A stretch of DNA of 64,000 nucleotides, taken from positions 1 to 64,000 of the forward strand of contig UQLN01000003.1 of NCBI GenBank assembly GCA_900541965.1, written 5' to 3'. Made by a program: the position numbers and the translations under genes. The notes under the pieces are model-generated. The model ran no database searches and was not told the DNA's origin. It saw only the letters and a program-made list of their open reading frames with translations. Positions 34,501 to 43,234 of the stretch are shown piece by piece (position 1 is the stretch's first letter; each line of letters starts with the position of its first letter). Origin of the DNA: an uncultured Parabacteroides sp. (lineage in GTDB: Bacteria > Bacteroidota > Bacteroidia > Bacteroidales > Tannerellaceae).

Positions 34501-36065
34501 TTTCCTTGTGTATTAAACAACCCTTCAGCATAAAGTTTTCCGTTCGGGTCGTTCACCTGAACTGTTCCGTTAAAACTGTTCTTTTTAAAGTTTCCGGATA
34601 ATTTTATGTCTTTGTATTTATACTTTTTAAATTCAATATCGTTGATATTTGCATTGATATTTCCAGAGAAAGAACCTCCTGTCTGTTTACGTGCGTCAAT
34701 GCTTAAATCCAACTGCGCAGTTCCATACGGATTTCCTTCGTCAAACAGTTCGTCGATATGCAAGACGGATGTAGATAAATGTCCTTTCAGATAGGCCGCG
34801 ACACCTTTATCTTTATTTTTTCCGAATATCAAGTCTGTTTGTATGGAACCGATGGCTGAAGAAAATTTACCGAAAGCAACCAGGTTGTCAAAGAATCCGG
34901 ATATTTCGCCAGTGAAGTTTACAGTACCCAGTTTTACAATAGGAGCAGGCAAGACTACCGGTTTTTCACTAAAGTTATTAGCCAGACCCGAAATACCTTC
35001 TGTCGTGATGTACATCTTATTTACCTGTCCGAACAGATAGGCACTGCTCGGGTGGGTAATGTTTTTCATATCCATCTTTCCGATAAATAGCATTTTATCA
35101 CTGTATTTAAGTATCAGTTGGGATAGTTTGATGTTATTGATATAGCCGGAAACCGCAGCAGATAATTCAATCGTATCATTGAAATTCTGAAAAGCCGGAA
35201 CAAATGCAGATAAATCTTTCAGGCATATTTGCGAAGGGGCGATATCCAATATAATCGGGGCATGTTCCAACAAATCCGCAACATCCTTTGTGTCCTTCAT
35301 ATTGATACTTGCCTGTTTTATTTTCAAATCTGTTTCCGGTAAACGGACTTCAAATTTATTAATAACAGCACTATCCCTGTTTCCTATAAGATTAAGTGAT
35401 AATTTGTTCAGAGAGAACCCGGAAGTTTCGTCCAGACTCAGTTTCCTTATATCGGCATTCAGGCTGTCTTTATTGAATGCTTTTATTGATATTTTTGCAC
35501 TTAAATTCTTGACATCAATATGTTTGCCGTTAAATTTCCCCGGAGTCTGTTTCTCGCTTTCTATATCAAAGCGGAAGTTGCCTCTTCTTATCAGGATGGA
35601 ATTAAAACGTAAGTCGATGTTGGGTTTTTGCTTGGTGGTATCTTTACTGGCAAAAGCATCCAGCACGAATTGCAGGTTTAATTTGCTGTCTGGCGTTTTT
35701 TTGTTCAGGTTGACAGAAAAGCCAAACAGACGGACTGTTGAAAATACAATTTTGCCATCTATCAAGGGTAATAGTTCGAAGCCGGCAGCCACACGGTTTG
35801 CTTCAAATAGGGTTTTGCCTTCCTGATCTTCCAGATATAAATTCTCCAGCACCAAATGGTTAAACCACTCGATGTCGACATTCCCCACTTTTACCGGTAC
35901 CCCCAGATAGTCTGTCAGTTCTTTAGTAGCAACATCTGCGACCTTTTGCTGTATGTATGGAATTTGCAGCAAAACAAATGGAATTGCATAAAAGATCCAC
36001 AGTAGAGTAAGCAGAGTAACTATTATGTATTTTAATCCTTTGATATCTTTACTATATTTAAGCAC
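31512..36065 (-). CDS. tamB: Translocation/assembly module TamB-like protein
   Basis: A 1517-residue envelope protein of the TamB/DUF490 family, part of the AsmA-like group thought to bridge inner and outer membranes for lipid transport or outer-membrane biogenesis. An N-terminal membrane helix lies at residues 12-32. Long beta-rich repeats follow, and the C-terminal DUF490 domain occupies roughly the last 400 residues (SGNCSGSLQIQYGTKSDLRM, then LELPGSNEELERQVRSL). It starts with GTG at 36065; no ATG is available nearby in frame. No TamA-type Omp85 gene is adjacent. It is divergent from tsaD, a common Bacteroidetes arrangement. Confidence 0.9.
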   Translation of the reverse strand: MLKYSKDIKGLKYIIVTLLTLLWIFYAIPFVLLQIPYIQQKVADVATKELTDYLGVPVKVGNVDIEWFNHLVLENLYLEDQEGKTLFEANRVAAGFELLPLIDGKIVFSTVRLFGFSVNLNKKTPDSKLNLQFVLDAFASKDTTKQKPNIDLRFNSILIRRGNFRFDIESEKQTPGKFNGKHIDVKNLSAKISIKAFNKDSLNADIRKLSLDETSGFSLNKLSLNLIGNRDSAVINKFEVRLPETDLKIKQASINMKDTKDVADLLEHAPIILDIAPSQICLKDLSAFVPAFQNFNDTIELSAAVSGYINNIKLSQLILKYSDKMLFIGKMDMKNITHPSSAYLFGQVNKMYITTEGISGLANNFSEKPVVLPAPIVKLGTVNFTGEISGFFDNLVAFGKFSSAIGSIQTDLIFGKNKDKGVAAYLKGHLSTSVLHIDELFDEGNPYGTAQLDLSIDARKQTGGSFSGNINANINDIEFKKYKYKDIKLSGNFKKNSFNGTVQVNDPNGKLYAEGLFNTQGKNSEFNFTSRVEHFRPDSLNLTDKYQEPDISFSLNADFTGNNIDNLEGNIRLDSLSFITAPHSFFLKQLLINANGHSLDRRLTITSDIINGDIAGAYSFTTIAPSLMNTFEKYIPALVNTKKKKQQQNVMDNNFTMLLTIENTEAISSTLHLPFTMVNQGRITGHYNNQYDRFRIEVYLPKFNIGASRFESGYLTCDNLENKANLALKATNYSPSGLKNYLDLKVDAQNNCVNALIGWANNKQRLFKADLSASAIFSKEGMEKDSVLRTDITLNKSSLILNDSLWHITPANIEVSQGRVGIHNFSVSNDTESLQLNGFVSKDPADTLLLDLKKVELSYIFNILNIPVLQFGGKATGTFHITDLYQSRMLNTDLEIQNFSFNQVPLGRLNLFSEWDDAQKGIMMLGSIYKNDTTWTDVSGYVYPVGKNAGLSLYFGANDINIAFLQPFVGTVAKNIQGRGYGDIHLHGPFSALNVEGDAFVQDGGLGIEFLNTYYTFSDSLHLTKQGITAHNLVVHDKFGNSGKVNLAVNYKHFKDITFAVNVQTHNMLVFDVTKKINPLLFGTVFGTGTASIKGNDQVINLDVNMRNEPKTNINLDFMNNSSAADYDFITFINQKEFAEQSKVMSRDSIKKTLLLNSNKEDEGAELRMNFLLDITPEANISLLIDPIAGDKISGNCSGSLQIQYGTKSDLRMYGNVGIVNGTYNFSLQQLIRKDFKIRDGSSISFRGDPLNASMNVNAIYNLTANIQDLDASLATESGRKNIPVNCVLKLDGMLRSPNIAFDLELPGSNEELERQVRSLVDTEDMMTRQIVYLLVLNKFYTPDYTVNPYRSNDFSAVASSAISSQISNILNSLTDKVQIGTNIRTSQNGIEDTEVEMLLSSQLLDNRLLFNGNFGYKNNVNQKNAFIGEFDLEYKLTRSGDIRLKAYNHANDLYKYLKQAQTTQGVGIMYKKDFTTLSDIFRRRKRPFRLLPSKPVAKDTVPTQKADSIKVSPANH

Positions 36066-36155
36066 AAAACTACAACAATATCCCGATAGATTTCGTTAAT
36101 TTGCACAAAAATTCAGATGCCTGAAACAGGCATTTGCATAAAAACAAATAAAGAT

Positions 36156-37175
36156 ATGAGTGTAACAATATTAGGAATTGAATCATCTTGCGATGATACA
36201 TCTTCTTCCGTGATACGCGATGGCGTGATGCTATCGAATGTGATTGCCAGCCAAGCTGTCCATGAAGCATATGGGGGCGTGGTCCCGGAGCTTGCATCCC
36301 GTGCACATCAACAGAACATTATACCGGTTGTAGCAGAAGCGATCAAGCGTGCAGGTATCGATAAATCTGAATTAAGTGCTGTTGCATTTACCCGTGGTCC
36401 GGGTTTAATGGGGTCATTATTGGTAGGAACCTCTTTCGCAAAAGGATTGGCTACATCATTAGATATTCCGATGATTGAAATCAATCATTTACAGGCACAT
36501 GTGCTGGCCCATTTTATTAAGGAAACTCCCGAAGATGATCATGCACCTTCATTTCCATTTCTTTGCCTGCTGGTATCCGGAGGGAACTCCCAGATAATAA
36601 AAGTAAATGCATATAATGATATGGAAGTAATCGGGCAGACCATAGACGATGCTGCAGGCGAAGCTTTCGATAAATGTGCGAAAGTAATGGGACTGGGATA
36701 TCCTGGCGGACCGGTTGTAAACCGTCTGGCGAATGAGGGAAATCCGAAAGCCTTTGCCTTCAGTAAGCCGCATATTCCCGGCTACGATTATAGTTTCAGT
36801 GGATTAAAGACCTCTTTCCTGTATACTTTACGTGACAAATTGAAGGAAGATCCCGATTTCATCGAAAAAAATAAACAGGATTTGTGTGCCTCGCTACAGG
36901 CAACCGTAATCGATATTCTGATGGATAAGCTCCGTAAAGCAACTAAAGACCTGAACATTAAAGAAGTGGCTGTGGCTGGTGGTGTTTCTGCCAATTCCGG
37001 TCTTCGGGACGCATTTCTGGATCATGCAAAACGCTATGGCTGGAAAGTCCATATCCCTAAATTCTCATTCACTACGGATAATGCGGCAATGGTTGCTATT
37101 ACCGGTTATTATAAGTATTTGGATAAGGATTTCTGCCCAATGGATGCAACCCCATTCTCAAGAGTCGTAATCTGA
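36156..37175 (+). CDS. tsaD: tRNA threonylcarbamoyladenosine synthase subunit TsaD
   Basis: A 339-residue ASKHA-fold enzyme that transfers threonylcarbamoyl to A37 of ANN-reading tRNAs. It begins SVTILGIESSCDDTSSSV. The metal site His pair is in NHLQAHVLAH. Further motifs are LVSGGNSQI, DDAAGEAFDK and VAGGVSANSGLR. The start at 36156 is chosen over an in-frame ATG at 36117 because it gives the family N terminus. pncC follows after 8 bases. Confidence 0.95.
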   Translation: MSVTILGIESSCDDTSSSVIRDGVMLSNVIASQAVHEAYGGVVPELASRAHQQNIIPVVAEAIKRAGIDKSELSAVAFTRGPGLMGSLLVGTSFAKGLATSLDIPMIEINHLQAHVLAHFIKETPEDDHAPSFPFLCLLVSGGNSQIIKVNAYNDMEVIGQTIDDAAGEAFDKCAKVMGLGYPGGPVVNRLANEGNPKAFAFSKPHIPGYDYSFSGLKTSFLYTLRDKLKEDPDFIEKNKQDLCASLQATVIDILMDKLRKATKDLNIKEVAVAGGVSANSGLRDAFLDHAKRYGWKVHIPKFSFTTDNAAMVAITGYYKYLDKDFCPMDATPFSRVVI

Positions 37176-37183
37176 TAACTCAT

Positions 37184-37657
37184 ATGACAAATATAGGTAT
37201 ACAGGTAGGTGATATTTTACGTTCCCGGCATTTAATACTGGGAACAGCCGAAAGTTGTACGGGAGGACGTATAGCCAATATTATCACACAAGTCCCGGGA
37301 TGTTCCGATTATTTTGCCGGAGGTGTCGTTTCTTATAGCAATGAAGTCAAACATAACATATTAGGTGTTTTAAAAGAAAGCCTTGTTCAATATGGGGCTG
37401 TGAGCCAACCTGTGGTAGAGCAGATGGCATTGGGTGCAATACGGATACTTGGTTGTAATTGCTCTGTTGCAACTTCAGGAATTGCCGGACCGGGTGGAGG
37501 GACACCGGATAAACCGGTGGGTACGGTATGGATTGCTGCCGCTCTGAATGAGAAGGTGGTTTCCTCTTGTTTTCATTTTGGTACGGAACGAAGTGATAAT
37601 ATTGAAAAGGCTGCCCATACTGCATTGGAAATGTTATTGCGGTTAATAGAAAAGTAA
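37184..37657 (+). CDS. pncC: Nicotinamide-nucleotide amidohydrolase (CinA C-terminal family)
   Basis: A 157-residue single-domain CinA-C protein that deamidates nicotinamide mononucleotide in NAD recycling. The signatures are GTAESCTGGRIANIIT, with the catalytic Ser, and TSGIAGPGGGTPDKPVGTVW. The long CinA N-terminal domain is absent, as in the stand-alone PncC/YgaD form. It is co-directional with tsaD and followed by a strong terminator. Confidence 0.93.
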   Translation: MTNIGIQVGDILRSRHLILGTAESCTGGRIANIITQVPGCSDYFAGGVVSYSNEVKHNILGVLKESLVQYGAVSQPVVEQMALGAIRILGCNCSVATSGIAGPGGGTPDKPVGTVWIAAALNEKVVSSCFHFGTERSDNIEKAAHTALEMLLRLIEK

Positions 37658-37677
37658 TATTGCTAAGCCATATTAAT

Positions 37678-37723
37678 CCCCTTATTTTATCATCTTTTGA
37701 GGACTAAAATAAGGGGATTTTTT
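37678..37723 (+). terminator. Terminator of tsaD-pncC
   Basis: CCCCTTATTTTA (37678-37689) pairs with TAAAATAAGGGG (37705-37716), followed by A and a T-run (37718-37723). Confidence 0.85.
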
Positions 37724-37757
37724 GATCTCTTTAGTGACTAATTTATATCCTTTCACG

Positions 37758-38858
37758 TTAGCGCATGGGAGTATGCAGGATTTCCCGGACCTTTTTTTCT
37801 ACAATTGTTGCTTGTTGTTGCATACCAAGGTCGGAAGGATGTACATAATCAACCCAGGCATCCGGAGATAAGTTTAATTCTTCATGGGATAGATAATATA
37901 AATCTTTTATGCCTTCAGCCTGTAAAGTGCCGAATGCATCCCGGGAACCTTTATTCAATCGTGTATATGTTTCATAAAAACCGGAATCTGTCAAAGCATT
38001 GCTATATCCGGCATGTTCCACCAGTAAGATAGGAGCAGCATGTTTTTCCCGTAATTGTTTAACTGCTCCGATAATAAGCTCTTTTGCTTCAGCCTCCGTT
38101 TTATTCGTTAAGTTTGGAAGGCAGTTCAAAATGAAAAGACAGGCATCCTGTTCGCTTATAAAATTCAGAACCTCTTTTTCAAGTCGTCCGTTTCCCGAAA
38201 ATCCCAGGTTTATAACCGGAAAATCCAGTGAACGTTGCAAAATGTTACTCCATGCCATTGCCGGGCGAGAGGCACAGGCTCCTTGTGCAATTGATGTTCC
38301 GTACAATACAATAGGCTTTTCTGCTGATTTGGGAATAAAGTTTAGTTCGCAATTCTGGGGAATCCCTATTTCCATCCATTTCACACTATTGTACAGCGGA
38401 AGATAAACCCGATATTCAAATTCATGGCCATGATATGTTTCTTTGTTCAAATTGCCATAAGCATATTGAATTGTATCGTTAAAAGAATAATTTCCAAAAC
38501 AGAACTGCCATTCGCCATCACTATTCATACGGTACATATCAATACCGGAGACTCCGGTCGAAGGCATGTGTGGCATGTTAAACGGGCCAGTTACGGCATA
38601 ACGTATTTTTATTTCGGGAGCATTACTATAAAAGCAGATGGCAAGTCCGGCCGAATTACGGGATAAATACCATACTGCATCCCGGACTTTTTCTTTAGCC
38701 CGGTCAGGAAGCCGTACATAAGTTTTCCCTATTTCATCTGTGAATCCCTGATTTTGTATTACAGGAAAACCGGTATCCATGGGATTATACCATTTCAGTT
38801 GAGCTTTCGATGAAACAAACAGGCAGCAACAGAAAAGTAAGCAAATAAGTTTTCTCAT
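37758..38858 (-). CDS. Exported SGNH/GDSL-family hydrolase
   Basis: A 366-residue secreted hydrolase. A signal peptide covers about residues 1-19 (MRKLICLLFCCCLFVSSKA). An N-terminal beta domain of about 150 residues follows, then the SGNH domain. The nucleophile Ser is in VLYGTSIAQGACAS, the block II Gly in NLGFSGNGRLE, block III NCLPNLT, and the C-terminal Asp/His pair in YVHPSDLGM. The layout matches Bacteroidetes lipase/esterase-like proteins with a GxSYxxG-type N-terminal domain, likely acting on acylated carbohydrates; the substrate is unknown. It has its own promoter. Confidence 0.85.
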   Translation of the reverse strand: MRKLICLLFCCCLFVSSKAQLKWYNPMDTGFPVIQNQGFTDEIGKTYVRLPDRAKEKVRDAVWYLSRNSAGLAICFYSNAPEIKIRYAVTGPFNMPHMPSTGVSGIDMYRMNSDGEWQFCFGNYSFNDTIQYAYGNLNKETYHGHEFEYRVYLPLYNSVKWMEIGIPQNCELNFIPKSAEKPIVLYGTSIAQGACASRPAMAWSNILQRSLDFPVINLGFSGNGRLEKEVLNFISEQDACLFILNCLPNLTNKTEAEAKELIIGAVKQLREKHAAPILLVEHAGYSNALTDSGFYETYTRLNKGSRDAFGTLQAEGIKDLYYLSHEELNLSPDAWVDYVHPSDLGMQQQATIVEKKVREILHTPMR

Positions 38859-38897
38859 AAATTGTAATTTAATGTTGAATATTCATCCTTGAATTAA

Positions 38898-38905
38898 CAA
38901 AGATA
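38898..38905 (-). promoter_or_regulatory. -7 box TATCTTTG of the SGNH hydrolase gene
   Basis: Exact TAnnTTTG match on the minus strand, 39 bases before the start at 38858. A T-rich tract, not an exact TTTG, lies about 19 bases upstream. Confidence 0.5.
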
Positions 38906-38924
38906 AAAAAATCCCGGTTTTCCT

Positions 38925-38954
38925 AAAAAAAGAACCCCAGAATTCCGGGGTTCT
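38925..38954 (-). terminator. Terminator between the TPR regulator and the SGNH hydrolase
   Basis: AGAACCCC (38931-38938) pairs with GGGGTTCT (38947-38954). Read on the minus strand a T-run follows (38931-38925). It separates the two leftward genes. Confidence 0.75.
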
Positions 38955-39255
38955 CTAAGCTGTTTCTGTTTCTCACGAAGCTATCAGCCTGCTAAACTTG
39001 ATAAAATTGTTATTCATTGGCATTCTTTTTAATAGTGTACCTATGATAAAAAGAATTAGTATCCAGGTTATAGATAAGAGCCGTTTTACATCTCGACTTC
39101 GTTTATGTCACAAAAGTAATAGATGTTTTGAATTCGGATAAGAAAAATGCTATTATCTTCGCGACAACCAGTTGTTGATTATCAATTAGTTAGTAGGTGT
39201 ATTGTAGGACAATAGCTTAATGGGTTTTGTTTGTAATACATTGGTTTATAGTTGT
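38955..39255. other. Intergenic region downstream of the TPR regulator
   Basis: About 300 bases with no gene seen. A minus-strand TACTTTTG occurs at 39111-39118 without a -33 partner, upstream of the terminator at 38925-38954, so it could at most give a short RNA of about 150 bases. I do not call one. Confidence 0.4.
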
Positions 39256-40995
39256 TTAATCTCCTTTTGTAAGAAATGTAAGTAAATCGACATTTTCACC
39301 GCTTATTCCCAGTCTCAGGCGTACTCTTTGCCTGCGTTTGTTTACAGAATCCGGCATAATATGCAATAAAATAGCTTCACTATTCGTGTCAAGACCGAAA
39401 ACAGACAGATAACAATAACGTAATTCCGAGCCACTGACTCCCGCATCGAACAGTTTTAGCTCCAATGCCGGATAGATTTCATTAACTTTAGCTATGATTA
39501 GTTTCCAGTCTTTTTCGGAAAGGGGGGACTTGTCTGCACCAGCTATCACTTTACTTGATAATTTCATTACTTTTTTAGCAATGGAAGAAGACATTAATAA
39601 CTCTCGTTGGTGAGTATAAATCTTATTTTTAAGACTATCCAGTTCCTGATTCTTTTGATTATATAATTCTTCCAATATCTGTCTGGACCCTATGCGGGAA
39701 ATAAATATTTCATTCTCCGATAACTTGGAAGATAAATCATTCAACTCATCTTGTTTTATCTTTAAACTATCCTGTAATCCGGACAATACGATATTTTTCC
39801 TATCTATATCCATACGTTGGTTATATATCTTCTTATTACTCCGGTTTAGTTTCATTTGGTAAATCAGGAATATGCAAAGACCAATAAATACAGAAAGCAA
39901 CAGCAAAATGAAAAAACGTTGTTTTTCAACATGCAAATTGACATTTTCCAAAGATATTTTCAGAAAATCGTATTGTTTCTCAACTTTATGCAGGTTCATC
40001 TCGTCATGTGAAATATGGATAGAATCTGCAACCGTATGATATTTTTCCAGATATTGCAATGCTCTATCTACTCTTCCTTCCGCTTTTTCAACCTTGTAAA
40101 AATTGTAAAGGATATCCGGTGGTATGGTATTGTCACCTATAATTTGTTTTACGGCTCTCAGACAATCGTGTGCCTCAGTAAATTTTTTTTCTTCTACATA
40201 AATTTCAATAAGTTCCGAATAAGCGGGAATATCTTTGGACTTGGACAGGCCTATCGCTTCTTGCAGGTATTTTTTTGCGGAACTGTTTTCTCCAAGCCTG
40301 CTGTACATGGCACCTAAACTGTATGCAATAGCTGCCCTGTCGGTAGAATCGCCTTTTAAAGAGATTATTTTGCTTGCTTCCTGCAAATAAGGTTTAGCCC
40401 TCAGACTTGAATCTGCTAAGATATACATATGTGCCATATCCCTTAATGCGAAAGCGTAGTTGTATTCATTTTTTGCAATCTTATAATATTCTGCAGCTTC
40501 TTTGTACTTATTTTTCGCTAATAGATATTGTTCGTCCAATGCATACAAGTTTCCGATATAATTATAGATATTTCCAACTTCATCATAATCTTCTGCATCT
40601 ATAGCTGTTTTTAATGCTGCCAAGTAAGCACGCATTGCCTTTTCATACTCTTTATCTTCGACATAAGAGCGACCTAAATACAGACCGATCCGGGCTTGTT
40701 CTTTCACGTTTCCTTGTGACTGGTAATAACTTTGAGCTCTGGATAATTGTTGTACATAAGGCATTTCGGTATATAATATATCTGCTACTTTACCATATAA
40801 CATACACCAACGCGCCAGCAACTCATCATTTAGATTATCCGGAATAAGAATACTATCCAATAATAGGTAAGCACTATCCGGATTTGTATCCATCAGTATT
40901 TCTGCACGGTTTATTAAGTTTTTGGCTTCCTGCTCATTCCTGCATTCGGTTAAAGATATTATTAATAGGAGCAAAAGAAGATACATTAGTTTCAT
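39256..40995 (-). CDS. TPR lipoprotein-like regulator with membrane helix and LuxR-like C terminus
   Basis: A 579-residue protein. The start at 40995 is chosen because it gives a clean signal (MKLMYLLLLLLIISLTEC), ending at a lipobox-like Cys; longer in-frame starts reach 41121. Tetratricopeptide repeats fill about residues 60-330. A membrane helix lies near 370-390 (FFILLLLSVFIGLCIFLIY), followed by a coiled coil. The C-terminal segment ELRYCYLSVFGLDTNSEAIL then SVNKRRQRVRLRLGI resembles a degenerate LuxR-type HTH. This is a membrane-tethered one-component regulator design common in Bacteroidetes. It is divergent from the GH97 gene, a plausible target. Confidence 0.75.
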   Translation of the reverse strand: MKLMYLLLLLLIISLTECRNEQEAKNLINRAEILMDTNPDSAYLLLDSILIPDNLNDELLARWCMLYGKVADILYTEMPYVQQLSRAQSYYQSQGNVKEQARIGLYLGRSYVEDKEYEKAMRAYLAALKTAIDAEDYDEVGNIYNYIGNLYALDEQYLLAKNKYKEAAEYYKIAKNEYNYAFALRDMAHMYILADSSLRAKPYLQEASKIISLKGDSTDRAAIAYSLGAMYSRLGENSSAKKYLQEAIGLSKSKDIPAYSELIEIYVEEKKFTEAHDCLRAVKQIIGDNTIPPDILYNFYKVEKAEGRVDRALQYLEKYHTVADSIHISHDEMNLHKVEKQYDFLKISLENVNLHVEKQRFFILLLLSVFIGLCIFLIYQMKLNRSNKKIYNQRMDIDRKNIVLSGLQDSLKIKQDELNDLSSKLSENEIFISRIGSRQILEELYNQKNQELDSLKNKIYTHQRELLMSSSIAKKVMKLSSKVIAGADKSPLSEKDWKLIIAKVNEIYPALELKLFDAGVSGSELRYCYLSVFGLDTNSEAILLHIMPDSVNKRRQRVRLRLGISGENVDLLTFLTKGD

Positions 40996-41109
40996 TTCTA
41001 ATTGTAAATTAGGGTTATGACGCGAAGATACTGAAAAGGTCTGTAAAATAAAAGATTCGTTCCAGGTAAACATGATTCTTATCATATATGCCCTTTTATA
41101 TAAATTCTG

Positions 41110-41117
41110 TATATTTG
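41110..41117 (+). promoter_or_regulatory. -7 box TATATTTG of the GH97 gene
   Basis: Exact TAnnTTTG match, 33 bases before the start codon; no good -33 TTTG. Confidence 0.5.
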
Positions 41118-41150
41118 CCATGTTTAGTTTAACTTTAAAATCATGAAACC

Positions 41151-43139
41151 ATGAAAGTAAAGACTTTTCTTGTATGCCTGTTCTTGGGCAGTTTACCTAT
41201 GATGGCGCAAAAAAGCTATCTTTTGCAATCACCGGACGGAAAATTAAAAGCTACAGTTTCTGTAGGTGATGATGTTCAGTTTTCATTAAATCATGAAGGA
41301 ACGGAAGTACTGGCTCCTTCACCAATTTCGATGACTTTGCAAGAAGGAAAGGTGTTGGGGGAAACGCCTAAAGTATTGAAAGTCGTGAAAGCTTCCGTTA
41401 AAAAAGAAATTCCTTCTCCTGTTTACAAAAAGTCCGTAGTTTCGGATATTTACAATGAGATGCGAATTTCATTTAAAGGGAATTATGGTCTGGATTTCCG
41501 CTTGTATGATGACGGGCTTGCTTATCGTTTTGTAACCCAAATGAAGAATGGTATTGTGGTAACGGATGAAAAAGCAGAATATAACTTTTCTTCCGATCAT
41601 AAAACATTTGCACCTTATGTGAACAGTAAGGCTGAGACGTTTGAGAAACAATACAGTAACTCTTTCGAGCAGCTTTATGTAAATGAAGCTATCACCCGAT
41701 TAAACAGTAAAAGGCTACTTATTCTCCCTTTGCTTGTAGAATTGAATGACGGAAAGAAGTTATGTATTACGGAATCTGATTTGGAGGATTATCCGGGGAT
41801 GTTCCTGAATAATTTGACAGACAAACCTTCTTTTAAAGCGGTTCATGCCCCTTATCCTAAAACAGAAGTGCAAGGCGGACATAACCAATTGCAAATGCTG
41901 GTAACCGAGCGGGAAAACTATATTGCAAAAACAAAAGGAAGCCGTACTTTCCCCTGGCGTATATTTGTTGTTTCTGAAAATGATAAGGAATTGGCAAACA
42001 ATGATATGGTATATCGTTTGGCTTCACCATCCCGCGTTCCGGATGTCTCATGGATTAAACCCGGAAAAGTGGCATGGGACTGGTGGAATGACTGGAATAT
42101 CTATGGTGTTGATTTCCGTGCTGGTATTAATAATGATACCTATAAATATTATATAGATTTTGCGTCCGAGCATGGCATTGAGTATGTAATCCTTGATGAA
42201 GGATGGGCTGTTAACCTGGCTGCCGATTTGATGCAGATTATTCCGGAAATTAATATCCCGGAACTGGTGGAATATGGCAAAGCCAGAAATGTTGGTATTA
42301 TCCTGTGGGCGGGTTACCATGCTTTTGACCGCGATATGGAGAAAGTGGTAAAGCACTATGCTGACATGGGGGTTAAAGGATTTAAAGTTGATTTCATGGA
42401 CCGTGACGACCAGAAGATAATGGATTTTCTATATCGGGGAGCAAAAATATGTGCCAAATATAAAATGATGGTCGATTATCATGGAATTTGCAAGCCTACA
42501 GGTTTGGCACGAACCTATCCGAACGTGGTTAATTACGAAGGTGTATACGGTCTGGAAAACATGAAGTGGGCTCCCGAGACTACAGATTTGGTGACTTATG
42601 ACGTTACAATACCTTTTATCCGTATGGTTGCAGGCCCGATGGATTATACACAAGGTGCGATGCGTAATGCTATCCGTAAGAATTATCATCCTGTCTATAC
42701 CGAACCGATGAGTCAAGGAACTCGTTGTCGTCAGTTAGCTACTTATGTTATTTTTGAATCTCCGCTTAATATGATGTGCGATAATCCATCTAATTATGCA
42801 AGGGAAAAAGAATGTACCGGTTTTATTTCAGCGATTCCTACTGTATGGAATAAGACTATTGCTTTGGACGGAAAAGTTTCCGAATATATTGCAATGGCGC
42901 GTCAACACGGAGATAGCTGGTATGTCGGTGCATTGACCAACTGGACTCCACGCGAAATGGAACTGGATCTTTCATTCTTAGGCTCCGGCGATTATAAAAT
43001 GGAACTGTTTAAAGACGGTATCAATGCAGACCGTGCTGCATGTGATTATAAAAAAGAAGTTATATCTGTTCCTGCCAGTCGTAAACTCGTTATCAAAATG
43101 GCTCCTGGCGGAGGATTTGCAGCACGCATTTATAAATAA
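41151..43139 (+). CDS. Glycoside hydrolase family 97 (probable retaining alpha-galactosidase type)
   Basis: A 662-residue exported glycosidase with a signal peptide (MKVKTFLVCLFLGSLPMMAQ). The N-terminal beta-sandwich runs to about residue 280, the (beta/alpha)8 barrel to about 560 (KVAWDWWNDWNIYGVDFRAG, YVILDEGWAV, ILWAGYHAFDRDME), and a C-terminal beta domain follows. Asp414 in FKVDFMDRDDQ and Glu469 in YGLEN sit where, as I recall, retaining BtGH97b has its nucleophile Asp415 and acid/base Glu470. SusB-type inverting alpha-glucosidases lack that Asp. I therefore favour the retaining alpha-galactosidase type over SusB. Expected in the periplasm; no SusC/SusD genes are adjacent. Confidence 0.88.
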   Translation: MKVKTFLVCLFLGSLPMMAQKSYLLQSPDGKLKATVSVGDDVQFSLNHEGTEVLAPSPISMTLQEGKVLGETPKVLKVVKASVKKEIPSPVYKKSVVSDIYNEMRISFKGNYGLDFRLYDDGLAYRFVTQMKNGIVVTDEKAEYNFSSDHKTFAPYVNSKAETFEKQYSNSFEQLYVNEAITRLNSKRLLILPLLVELNDGKKLCITESDLEDYPGMFLNNLTDKPSFKAVHAPYPKTEVQGGHNQLQMLVTERENYIAKTKGSRTFPWRIFVVSENDKELANNDMVYRLASPSRVPDVSWIKPGKVAWDWWNDWNIYGVDFRAGINNDTYKYYIDFASEHGIEYVILDEGWAVNLAADLMQIIPEINIPELVEYGKARNVGIILWAGYHAFDRDMEKVVKHYADMGVKGFKVDFMDRDDQKIMDFLYRGAKICAKYKMMVDYHGICKPTGLARTYPNVVNYEGVYGLENMKWAPETTDLVTYDVTIPFIRMVAGPMDYTQGAMRNAIRKNYHPVYTEPMSQGTRCRQLATYVIFESPLNMMCDNPSNYAREKECTGFISAIPTVWNKTIALDGKVSEYIAMARQHGDSWYVGALTNWTPREMELDLSFLGSGDYKMELFKDGINADRAACDYKKEVISVPASRKLVIKMAPGGGFAARIYK

Positions 43140-43166
43140 AATTATAATTCTCTATAACTTCTTACG

Positions 43167-43202
43167 AGCCTGTCTAACAATAAAAGGTTAGATGGGCTTT
43201 TT
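43167..43202 (+). terminator. Terminator of the GH97 gene
   Basis: AGCCTGTCTAAC (43167-43178) pairs with GTTAGATGGGCT (43187-43198) using two G-T pairs, followed by five T. Confidence 0.75.
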
Positions 43203-43234
43203 GTATCTCATTTTTATCTTGTGGCCTTATTCGT

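Noticed and set aside
39111..39118. Promoter of a small RNA in the 38955-39255 gap
   Set aside because: Only an isolated TACTTTTG box without a -33 partner; no conserved structure could be judged from one sequence.
41151..43139. Polysaccharide utilisation locus
   Set aside because: There is a GH97 enzyme and a regulator but no SusC/SusD pair or second glycosidase beside them.
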